From Citrus sinensis (taxonomy: Eukaryota; Streptophyta; Magnoliopsida; Sapindales; Rutaceae), in contig NC_068560.1 in NCBI RefSeq assembly GCF_022201045.2, positions 34,559,001 to 34,623,000 of the forward strand: a DNA stretch of 64,000 nucleotides, given 5' to 3'. The position numbers and the translations under genes are program-made. The notes beneath the pieces are model-generated. The model was not told where the DNA came from, made no database searches, and worked only from the letters and a program-made list of their open reading frames with translations. Shown here piece by piece: positions 14,520 to 25,453 of this stretch (position 1 is the stretch's first letter; every line of letters starts with the position of its first letter).

Positions 14520-17500
14520 ATGTTCACTAGTAATCAAATTAGCAATTCTAAATAACAGTATGTTGTTCATATTTCATAAAGTTTTGGCATCAGAATTCTC
14601 TACCATCTGAGATTTCACCTTCGGAATTGCACAGCTGCAATTGGGGAGTTGATAAGTAAATTCACTAGAACACGGCTCTTAGGTGACTGAATTAAGATCA
14701 CTTCCTAGTCAATTAGTAAATTCATTCAGATACGTACCAAACACTTTTCAGTTTGCAATGTGATTGAAAAAGACTCATGATGCAGAAAGGGTTCAGCCAG
14801 ACTCGACGATCATGGGGGACAAATGTCAATTATTATTATTATCGTTATTGTTAACTAGAAAAGAAAAAAAAAAGATGTTGTGAATTAGAGAAACTAAAGA
14901 CCAAAAACTTTTATTATTATTTGAAGAATCAAGTAGTTGTATACAAGTAAACAGCACTGCCACAATTATGCCGAAAAAATAAAACTAATGTGGGGAAAAT
15001 GGAGAAAAACGAAGAAGATCGGTTGAGATTGAATGATTATAATATGATTGATGATAGCTAGATTACAAGAACCTTGTCAGGAGAAATGGGGACTGAAAAG
15101 CAGCAATGGCTTAACGTACTCGTTACATGAATGTGACCTAAACTCCTCTTAAAGTCAATTAACGCCCTTCATGTAAGGGTGATTCAAATCCGAAATATAT
15201 TTCTTGTGTCACTTAACCAACTAGCTAGCTCATATTCAATCGCAGTCTTGTTATAACAGAAAAAATAAGCAGTAAAAATAATAAAAGTGAAAGATGGTTC
15301 CTCCATCAACGCTGATCTCGCGCCTCCGTATAAATATATATTCCAAATAAGCCAAGCCCATTATTTTAGGTTTGCTGAAGAATGTCCGCAGTCAATGCCA
15401 AGCCCATTTCACAAAGAGGGCCTGGGTCCTTATGAGCAGGAAATTCTAGAGAGAGCAGTTTGAATTTAATCTGAAGCAACGGGGATAGGATAAAGATAAA
15501 AAAATTGTAGTCTCATCCGAATCCAAAGAGATGAGATGATGGAATTTTACTTGAAATTATGTTCGCAGCAGAGTGTTATAGATAGAGGATCTCTACTAAT
15601 CAAAAGCAATGCGAAGCAACACAGCAATAAATTTTTGAAAAGAAAGAAAAGAATAATTTTTGAAATTTTAATTTTGAGAACTATTTTTATATTTAATATA
15701 ATTATTCATATGTATATTATAAAAATTTAAAATTACCTTTATTAATTAAAAAATAAAATTATTAACGTTAAAGAAATTATAATTATTATAAATTATATTA
15801 AGAAAATAAAATAAAAATAATAATATAAAATGTATATTTTAGCCAAAAATCATTATATATAAATAATTAAAAATATTTTATATACATATTTATAAATATG
15901 TAAATAAATTTTATTCAATATTATGTCCAATTCAATCACTTACATCACTTTTAAAAATAAATTTTATCATATGTTTAAGTGATTCTCTTCACATTTTTAC
16001 AGCACAATTAACAATAATTATTTAAAAAATTATAAATTATCAAAATGACCCTAATTACTAAAATTAATTTTTACTTTTTCAAAATCACTTTAAATCTCTC
16101 GAAAACAATCTCAAACCACCACAATTAATATTCTTAAACTTCAACACCTTAACTAGAGAATTCTATGTACTTGTGACTAAAGTATTTACATTCTATATGT
16201 GTGTAGAGAGCTCGTAAATAGTAAATACTTACAAATGAAGGAGAATTCTAAAGTTACAACCATCTAAATATAAAGCTAAATTTCAACATCATAACTTCTG
16301 TACTTAAACCTGTTAAGACTTAAAATTTGCCCTTACCATTAGTCCCCTCTTCTATTAACAATAGGAAAAGCATCTTCTTGTTCACGATTTTCGAATTTCG
16401 ATTGCCATTATTATTCACTTACCACGCTTGTTGTTTTCACCTCCATCGATATTATCAACAGAGTGGTTATTGCTACCAATGATTCATAAATTTTTATTGC
16501 GATTTGCGTACTCTTTCTTTGAGATTGTGATAAGAAATCATGTCAGTGATCTTTAATTATACATTAGTCTAACTTTAGCTTTCACATTATGGGTGAATTT
16601 GTGACATTGTACATGCATTATTTAATATAGAATGTATTGTATTAAGTTGTATTATATTAACATTACATTATATAAATGTTGTATGGTGTTTAATACTATA
16701 TTGAGATGTATTAATTTATTTTTATTTTTTTAAAGTTTCGTTGCACTGTGGTGATTTATTCAAATTAATCACTAATTAATTCAAGAGTTGGATTATTTGC
16801 ACCCCTTTATTAATCTCGTAAAACCCCTGCTACATTACAGTTATATTTAAGGATAAATATAAATACAATTAAAACCATTTGTGTTTTTTTTTCTCTCCTC
16901 ATTTTTTTTTTGCTTGCACAATATAAATTTTTTTATTATCATTAAAATAATTTGAATTTAAGAAGTAATCCTCTAAGCGAAAATAGAGTTCTTGTAACAA
17001 AAAAAAAAACTTAATTAAGATACAACATAGTGAAAAAATAAATTAAATAAAAATTTACCCCAATTTAACTAATTTCTTAAGAATTCTGAAACTAATTTTT
17101 GAACCCAATGAACCCAAAATTTATAGGTAAGATAATTGTATTAAACTCATAAAATATTCATTATTTTCTTTTAGTTTTTCTTTTAGATTTTTTTGCTTTA
17201 GAAATTAAATAATAAAGAAAATTTGAAGAGAGGAAGCTAAAAAAATTCATAAATGAAAAGAGTGTTAAATTAAAAGGGTATTTTTGGCATTAAATAGAAT
17301 ATAATTAAAAAAAAGTTTTAATAGAATTTTAGAGGGGTGCTAATAGTCCGACTCTTAATCCAATAATTCTATAATTTTCGACATTAAACTTCTTTTTCCA
17401 AATGCTAGCAGACTTTTTTTTTCCATTTTATTAAATAAGTCATTTATCAGTTACTCATATTGTAAAAAAGTTTAAAATAAGCTTAATAAAACCAAATATC

Positions 17501-18172
17501 AATTTTAATGAACAATTAATGCAACAAAAAAGAAAAAGAACACAGTCTCTGCAACGTTGAAGTCTGATAATAAAATTGCAAGAAATTTGACGCCTATTCC
17601 AAAAAAAAAAATTATAAGAAAACCTCACCCAACAACCAATTAAATGATTACAACACCAATTGTACCAAATATTCAATAAACGAAACCCTGATCTTCAAGT
17701 GAGGCTATGGTGTATGGTGGTGGGTCTGTGTTATCACACGACGGGATGGTGATGGAGCTACAGTAAATCAAGATGGCCTGGTGTTGGAGCAAGATGTTGT
17801 GTGTTTGGAAGATGGCAGAGAAGACGAAAATTACTCGATGGGTGTTTTGAAAATAAACTAGAGAAGTGTCTTTTAATTTTTTTTTGTTTTTGGCCCCCCC
17901 GTTTCCATTTTGCAGGTTTTGTCTCATTAAGTTTTTTCTATTTGTGCAATATCATGAAACAATTTGAAATGTTTTAATAAAATGTGGGATTCTAATACAA
18001 TACAATGGGGATTGCTACGTACTCTCTCTCTCTATGTATAATTTTTCTTTAGTGTGGACATGTACGAAACTGCAAACTGTGGATTAATTTAGACTATGTA
18101 CACAATGCAGTACATAGTATCAAATCCACCTTTTATAATATACAAAACTCTTCACCATGAATTAACACTATT
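14520..18172. other. Intergenic, gene-empty
   Basis: Strongly AT-rich with many homopolymer runs. Short ORFs (for example around 15536-15730 and 17455-17927) have low-complexity products without recognisable motifs and look like chance. Segments near 15920-16010 and 6245-6340 resemble each other weakly and could be decayed MITEs. Confidence 0.45.
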
Positions 18173-18186
18173 AACTATTAATCAAT

Positions 18187-18381
18187 ACTAACAAGCGCGT
18201 AAATCATCTGACACATGACTGTTTTACCTTAATTAAGGTTCTCGATTCGAGTCTTGAGAATGCAGTTTCGTTAAATATTTGTTGGGACAGTTTTACCGCC
18301 CCAATAGTCCTACCCGACTCGAATTTAGATTAGTAGGGCCAAGTATAGTTTTTAGATACCAGATGATTTAATACACAAAAA
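18187..18381 (+). mobile_element. SINE with perfect 14-bp target-site duplication
   Basis: The element is bounded by identical 14-bp direct repeats AACTATTAATCAAT at 18173-18186 and 18382-18395. It contains a B-box-like motif (CGATTCGAGTC, near 18245) and ends in an A-rich tail before the right repeat, the signature of target-primed insertion of a Pol III-type SINE on the plus strand. A perfect duplication argues for fairly recent insertion. The A box is weak (around 18207-18230). Confidence 0.75.
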
Positions 18382-18471
18382 AACTATTAATCAATGTAAA
18401 TCATTACTAAGTATATTATAACCGTTCATACTAAAATTTAATTAAAGGTATCTTTTAAAGATTTTAGTTCC

Positions 18472-18502
18472 AACTTTTTAATTATTAAGAGAAGAAAAAG
18501 CT

Positions 18503-18548
<46 letters not shown>

Positions 18549-18694
18549 TTCTTTAAAGACGTACTATCCTTTTCATTATATGTTTTTTTTTTAAAGACGT
18601 ACTATCTTTTTGGTCCTAACTTTTTAATTATTAAAAGAGGAGAAAGCCCAATATATATGTTATTCTTTAAAGACGTACTATCCTTTTCATTATA
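18472..18694. repeat. Tandem duplication around an (AT)21 microsatellite
   Basis: AACTTTTTAATTATTAA at 18472 recurs at 18618. A TTTAAAGACGTACTATC block occurs three times, near 18553, 18591 and 18667. The first copy holds (AT)21 at 18505-18546, while the second has only a short AATATATATG there. A duplication followed by microsatellite growth in one copy explains the pattern. Confidence 0.7.
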
Positions 18695-18695
18695 G

Positions 18696-20456
18696 CAAAT
18701 CTTATTGTTTTAACGAGATTGAAAAAACTATAATCCAAGAAATCAAAATTACTCGAATCATACTCATGATGTATCAACTACATATAATTATCATATTATA
18801 TCAATTATTAATAATTAATCTGCTATAATTTTATAATACATTATATAAAAATTATAGATAAACTGCCACATTAGTACTTGAGACTGAAATGCTAAAAATC
18901 TTTATCATTACCCTTTAAAAAAAAAGCATGGGATCATGTTGTCACGATATACCTTACTTTCTACCGATCTCTATCCAACTTGTTCAAGAACCGGCCTTGG
19001 CCGGCAATTTTACATTAAAAATAAAAAAAATAATATCAATTGAATGCAACTTAGAAACCAAAATTCTCATTCAAAATTCCAATTGAAGTTAACTACCTAT
19101 TTTCACTTTCTGTTAGTGGAAGCATGCGTATCAACTTTTTTATCCGTGATAATGGACCAAACATGATTCCATTTCATTTGCCTTTCTGCATGCAAATTCA
19201 ATACAATGTCTGCTTTTCTTTTCCCACATATATTTTGTAATGCTTTTACAAATGTGGCTTTGTATATATATATATATATATTCTCTCGATCAATGATTAT
19301 CTTCGAAAGTTTTAATTACAAGAATATGTTTTGTCTTTAATCTGCTATCTTCCTGCCTGCAGTTGCATGCGCTAATAAAACATTACAAGAATAAACTTTA
19401 AGAGAATGCATGTTCAATTAGTATAAAATAATTAGATTCGATCGGATCTATTAACCGCTTAAATTCAATCTGTATTTGTACACAGAGGTTTAAAATTTTT
19501 TCCAATATAAGGATATTCATAACTCAAACTATTGTAATTTTGTATAGCATGGTATACTTTATGAAACCAATAAAATATTTAATAGATAGGCTTGAGCTTA
19601 GGTGGGCAATCAATAATTGATGGGACAACCTAGTGATAACAAATCTTAATCAGTGATGTTATTTTCTTCCCATTAATATTAGTGCAATGTGCAATAATTG
19701 TATAAATAGATAAGATATATTCCATATGGTGTGTATCTCATCAAGATTAGAAGTGTAAAGGTTGGGGAGAATCAAAAAGATCTTCTAGGTATTGTTTGTT
19801 AGGCCTTGTTTCTATTCACGATAGTTGATTAATCATCAAATTATAAGTTTCTTTTTTTCCTATTTTATTATATAATGTAATAGTGGGTAGCAATATTTGA
19901 ACTTGAAGTTTTAGTATAAATTCTTATATTCAATCCAATAAAAACTAATATTTTTTAGAATATACTCACTGAATATTTCTAAATCCTTTGCCTAAAAGCA
20001 TTAAGAGGCAAACTTTATAAACTAATTGGAGTCTCTCCTGCCGCGACTTCTGATTTTATATTTAGAAAAAAAGGCCCTATTTTCTTAAATAAATTACAGG
20101 CAGCAAAATCCTTTGCCTAGTCCTACCCAATAAAATGTTTTATTCCTTAATAACGAAATTGATCTACGAAGATTATTGAGTTAATGTTGGGTCCCACCAA
20201 GGAAAAATCAACGGTTGTGATCATTCCAAACGTGATGTGTGATATCACATCACATTAGAAAATAATCAAGAAGCCAACTTAAAGATATGCAATTTGCAAG
20301 GATTATTTATAAAGTGGAAGCCTCGAGATAGTTAATGCATGCTCCAGAAAAAAAACAACGAAGACCCACAAAGCATTAAGCCACCAACACAAAGTAAGAA
20401 TAAAGTGGAAGATGACTCCTTTAATTGCTTTTCATAAAGGCAAATTTTACATCGGC
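18696..20456. other. Intergenic, gene-empty
   Basis: No coding region or structured element was recognised. A short AT repeat lies at 19263-19280. Sequence is AT-rich throughout. Confidence 0.4.
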
Positions 20457-20475
20457 TGACTATTAAAAATTAATT

Positions 20476-20802
20476 TTTTTTTATGACATGAGATTATTGT
20501 TCAAATTACAACTCATATTACATGAGAGTATAACTGATATGTACAATCATATATATATATATATATACTGAGACCTGATGACATTAATATTAATATGACA
20601 TCGCTCAGATTTTTAACCCTCTTAAATATTTAAGGGACGTCAAACTCCTAGCCTGGGAGAAAGACTGTATTCACTTAAGTTCTGGGACTCCCAAGAAGGA
20701 CATTTAAATTAAACCCTTACAATACGTCTGCGGAGGCTCGAACCATTTCCCTCACATTTATAAGGGAGTAGCTCTAGCCACTTGAGCTAAGCCCAAGTGG
20801 TT
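20476..20802 (-). mobile_element. tRNA-derived SINE with perfect 19-bp target-site duplication
   Basis: Identical 19-bp repeats TGACTATTAAAAATTAATT lie at 20457-20475 and 20803-20821. Read on the minus strand, the element starts with a tRNA-like head: A box TAGCTCAAGTGGCTAGAGC near 20790-20770 and B box GGTTCGAGCCTCC near 20740-20726. It ends in the T run next to the left repeat (its A tail on the minus strand). This is a textbook SINE of about 327 bp. An AT microsatellite sits in its 3' half. Confidence 0.88.
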
Positions 20803-20821
20803 TGACTATTAAAAATTAATT

Positions 20822-22233
20822 GACTAGACATTGGACATGTTTGAAGTTGTGAAATTCGTTGCCCAATGCAATGTGTCTGCATTTTTAACTGGGTTTCGGT
20901 GGAATTTTGAAAATCTATATATATTTTTTTCACTAATTTATTAGCTAGTTTCAATTACATATCTTGAAGCCTGTGAATGAATACTCAACTAGAATTGGAC
21001 CCCCACACCTTTTGGTGAGTTTTAGTGGGATCCCTAATCCTATCGCCATGTGAACTCATTTTTGCCATCGCTAAATGATGCTTTAGTCCTACAACAACTA
21101 GGCCCCATCACCCCACTGGCTCTCATGATTTTCCCCTCACTATATCGCAACTATTAGCAAAGCATGCCACCAACATCACACATGGTCTGCCACCACACTG
21201 GATCACCACCAACACATCTAAATATTGAGATACTCTTGTACCTCTAAATTATTTGCATTATGAAAGATCTCGTGACTATCATTAAGGGAACAAAAAAAAA
21301 AGAAAAAGGAAGAAAAGTGAGCCACGATACAGCTATTGTATAATAGGCATCAAATTTTTATATTACATTTTATAATTATTTCGGTTAAATTTAGAATTGT
21401 GGATTATAAATGGAAAATTTTAGTAAAAAAAAAATTGATAGATTTAGTGATAATTTTAAACAATAAAAAGACTATGTACTTTAGATAGACCACTTTCTAT
21501 TAGCTATGCTATGATACGTTGCATGATTTTTACATTCTCAAGTAAAAAGTTAATCAAGATAGCAAAAACAAAGACAAAATTTGTTCGATCTTCTTTATTT
21601 TCACAAAATGCCGACTTTATGGAAGCAACTTTGTATTGTTCTGTACCATTGTACTCAGTTCTTAGTTTAAGCGCATACTTTTTTTCAGTGCATACATCTG
21701 CAACAGAGATTAACTTAAAAGAAAAAAAAAATTCTAAATTTAAAATATATCCCTAATCTCTTTTCGATCAAGATTTTATCATAATTTGATCTTCTCCAAC
21801 TAAAATTCACTCAAGCGATTTGGTGGATAATAAATAAAAAAAAGTTAAAAGTAATCACTGACTTAGAATTAGCGATGCATTTTAAATTCAATCAAATGAT
21901 TAAGATGGTACAAATTTAAGGGATCAAAAAGATTTCATCTTCATAGTGAGTAAATTAAAAAATGAAAGTAGTTACTAATTTGGGATTAGGAATGGATTTT
22001 AAATTCACTCGAGTGATTAGATGGCATCAAATTCAAAATGATAAAAAAAAAGTTAAAAATCTTTAAAAACTTACCAGAGTTCTTAATCAAATCCTTTGAT
22101 CCAAGTAAATAATCACTACCGTCCATATCTTATCCAATAAAATTTAATTGCTGTGAATGTGTACCAAAACCTCAAAAGTTTTGCTAGCTATAAAATAAAT
22201 CCCATGAAAGGGAAAGAACCCAAAAGAAGTATA
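20822..22233. other. Intergenic upstream of the DUF3511 gene
   Basis: No gene was recognised. Between 21800 and 22050 two blocks of similar sequence (a GATTTAGGATTAG/GCGATGCATTTTAAATTCA-like motif near 21865 and 21980) look like an old tandem duplication of about 115 bp. A TATA-like GTATATATT at 22234-22242 may serve the gene that follows. Confidence 0.4.
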
Positions 22234-22304
22234 GTATATATTGAACCTGAATAGCTAAGGCTAAGCAACTTATTATTCTCAAAATCAATTTTACTCTGAT
22301 CATA

Positions 22305-22571
22305 ATGGAGAAGAGCAAGTCATTCCCTGAGTACTCATCGTCATTTTCGGGCGAGTTCGATTTTGACAACCAATCAAATTCGTACATTTTCAATGGACCA
22401 AGCAGCAAAGGAAATGGATTTGCAACGTCAAGTGATCCGGAGATTAAAAGGAAGAAGAGAATTGCATCTTATAATGTTTTTACCGTGGAAAATAAGCTCA
22501 AATCAAGTGTCAGAAACAGCTTCAAATGGATCAAAGGCAAGTTCAGTGATGTTCGTTATGGCAATATGTAA
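22305..22571 (+). CDS. DUF3511 family small protein
   Basis: Single-exon gene for 88 residues. The C-terminal half (about 48-88) carries the DUF3511 signature, with KRKKRIASYNVF, ENKLKSSVRNSFKWIK and KFSDVRYG clearly visible. The N-terminal half is Ser-rich and acidic-aromatic (MEKSKSFPEYSSSFSGEFDF), the usual form in this plant-only family of roughly 80-120 residues. The central basic, amphipathic stretch could bind nucleic acid or membranes; no molecular function is established to my knowledge. A TATA-like motif lies about 65 bases upstream, and a CT repeat follows in the 3' region. Confidence 0.88.
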   Translation: MEKSKSFPEYSSSFSGEFDFDNQSNSYIFNGPSSKGNGFATSSDPEIKRKKRIASYNVFTVENKLKSSVRNSFKWIKGKFSDVRYGNM

Positions 22572-22602
22572 ATTAATAATCAAAGCTTATAAGAGTTTTT
22601 GG

Positions 22603-22632
22603 CTCTCTCTCTCTCTCTCTCTTTCTCTCTCT
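22603..22632 (+). repeat. (CT)n tract in 3' region of DUF3511 gene
   Basis: About 10 CT units followed by an imperfect CT stretch, immediately after the stop region; probably in the 3' UTR. Confidence 0.85.
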
Positions 22633-25453
22633 TCAGGCTTGATTGCCTTTCTTTGTATACAAAAATCAGAGAGGAAGAATTTTCTCTCATGTGGAAAATC
22701 AGAAATTAAATTTTCTGCTTCATCGAAACTTATTGGGGGTGTATTAGCTTTTGGTTAAAATATCTATCTTTTTCTTCAACTCTTTAATAGAATTGATATT
22801 AGAACTTTAAGCTAATTTTGATTTTCAGCGTGTTTTAAGCAAATTAATTAACTCCAAAAATTACAAAGAAAAAAAAGACAAGAGTATAAAAGAAAAAAAA
22901 TTTAAGACCTTATGATGTGAAACATTTTTCGTTTATTTTTTCAGGCTAATTATTTGTCTTTTTTTTTTAAAAAAAAAAATTTTGTATTTTCAATCCTTAA
23001 TTGAAAGTTTGTTCCATAGGCAAATCAGAAAAAAAAAACCCAAGATCATCCAATTAACCAATCTGTATATCTCTCCATCTTTTAAGAACTTGAAGTAATT
23101 ACTTTTTCTTTCCTACTCCTTAGTTCTTGTTCTTTCCACCACTTGGAACTTTAAATCCACCATCCTTTACCTTTTTCAGATATGTGTGTGTGTGTATACT
23201 AAAACTGAAAAAAATAAAATTTACGTTCTGAACCACGTAGATGATGAGTTGCATTTGCATTATTGAATCAAACGGTTATAAACAAAGAATCACAAACAGA
23301 AATTGAAAAAAAAAAAAGAATAGTGTTTTATTTGTATTTTATATTTTTAGATTTCTATTAATCAACAGTTTGGACTGCGGCAACTACCGTATTAGCTAAA
23401 CCCGACTGTGACTTTAATCCATTGCAAATTTGCTCTAAACATAGACAGTCAGGGCTTGAGCAGGTAACTTTATTTTATTTTTATTTTCTTAATATTTTCT
23501 TCAGTCTTTTTTTTTTCTTTTGTAATAAATAAAAGAAGAGGGGACATGTTTTAAACAATTTTTCTCTTTTTGCCCCTCTGAAGGTACCTTTGTCATCTTA
23601 TCCCATACAAATATAAAAGTAAAAAATGCTTTCTCCATTCTACTGTTATTTTCGCGTCAAAAAGGAAAAAAAAAATTGCTACTTGCTTTCGGCTAAGGGA
23701 TGCGTATTTTACTGGGTCACGCATTGGCCCCTCTGCATAATTTTATTTTGTTTTTCCTTGATGTGTGTAAAAGCACTTTTGGCCATTGTCCATGCAAAAG
23801 CAATTTTGACTAAAAACATGCACATTGATATTGAATGGCATATAAGCAACCGCGTGCGGCAGTTAAATTAGTCGATAAACATCCACTTATACTCGACACC
23901 TTTTCAATTTCGAATATAAATGGTGTGTTAATGGACTGGTTGCCGGTACTTGATAAAATTAGCTGCGAAGAAAAAGTTAATACATTTCAAACAGTTGGTG
24001 GTAAAATTTGGGTCAATTGATGGGAATGTGACGTGTATAACAATTTCTACACTCAAATGTATCCTTAGAAGGTGTGAAGAAAGAAGAAATTGAAGGGGCA
24101 AGTATGAAATGAAAAGATTGTAAGAAACGAACGTGAGCTGCCCTAACAATTTGAAAAGTGTAGAAAATATCTCATAAAATGTTTTAAAATTGTCATATGT
24201 TACTAGAAGACCATTGTGATAGCGACACATCCTTCCCAAAATTGCTACAAATCAGCACAGTACAATCTTCATTAGAACCATTCTAAAATATCTCCCGAAC
24301 AGTCACATAAGAGAGAAAACCAACTTAATAGTAGCTTGAACTATCATATGTGAAGTAAGCAGTTCTCTCAACCTAATTGACTCATTTAAAATAAGTCAAT
24401 ATGAGATAGAGACATACTATTAACAGAGATAATCTCACAAAGGACATGTGTGCACCCTAAAGCACCCAAAAGAATCAAAATGAACAGTTAAAATTACTTT
24501 GCAGTTCCTCCCTAAGGATGAGAACACAATCGATAACTTAGCACGTGTCCAAAAAGACATAAAGATGTTCTCAAAGACATTTTTTTTTTATAAGGTCAAA
24601 CTAGTCCCACAAGAAATGAATGTTTTTTCACTCCCACAACACTCGATTTTTCTCCTGTTCAAGGGTTTCTCTGAAACCCATCATATTCTCCGACACTTAC
24701 CTAACTTGACCGTCAAAGTTGGTTCGTCCCTAAAAAATTGTCCTGAAGAGAGATAGCCCACATCATTCACAAAATCACCACTCAAAGTGAAGCTCTTATA
24801 ATGTTTTTAAGCTGAACTAAAATCAGATCAAAACACAAATATTTTTAACGGTTGTGTTTTTAATATTAAGCATAAAGTAAAACAGTTTGAGATAAATAAA
24901 ATTGGAAAACTTAGGGGTCACTGAAGTAGAGAAATCAAAATTCTACAGGAAGTCCATAAATCTAGGGCAAAAGGTCATAATTTTAAAGTTGATCAGGTCA
25001 AAATGATACTGTTAAAATTACAGAGGCCAAAGTCCAAAAGAGATTAGAAGTTTGGGGTAAAAATTCTCAAGAGTATAAATGCATGATGCATCTATCTTCT
25101 ACATTCAAATTATAAATTAGGCCCTGAAGTTCTTTCATTATGCACATTATATAGCTTTTAGCCTTTTATATGTACATGTGTATATTTCTTGAAGTGGACA
25201 AAAAGCTTCAGAGCCAGCATCAACCGTGTACCCAGAGCAATAAAAAGAAAACTTCAAATGACAATTATCCAGAGAGGATAAAATGTCGACAAATTCGTGA
25301 TATATCAAAGCAATATGTGTTTATTTACTTGTATATAGTCCAGAGAAGGAAAAAAATGTGCAAAACCAACTATGAAAAAAGAGAAAAATATAAATGAAAA
25401 TCACCAAAGAAATTAAAGAAATGAAAAATCTCAGCATCGCACGTGATCTGTAC
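22633..25453. other. Intergenic; possible LTR debris near 24.0-25.1 kb
   Basis: No gene was recognised. The segment 24040-25080 is less AT-rich and, on the minus strand, contains phrases typical of plant LTRs (a TTTGACGGTCAAGTTAGG motif near 24715 and AGAATATGATGGGTTTCAG near 24680), but no protein domain or paired LTR was found. The part just before 25453 is presumably the 3' UTR of the kinase on the minus strand. Confidence 0.35.

Noticed and set aside
20720..20800. tRNA gene suggested by A and B boxes
   Set aside because: No cloverleaf can be formed, and the sequence is the head of a SINE with A tail and 19-bp duplication.
24499..24756. 85-codon ORF in the 24-kb region
   Set aside because: No protein motif; the DNA resembles retroelement LTR sequence on the other strand.
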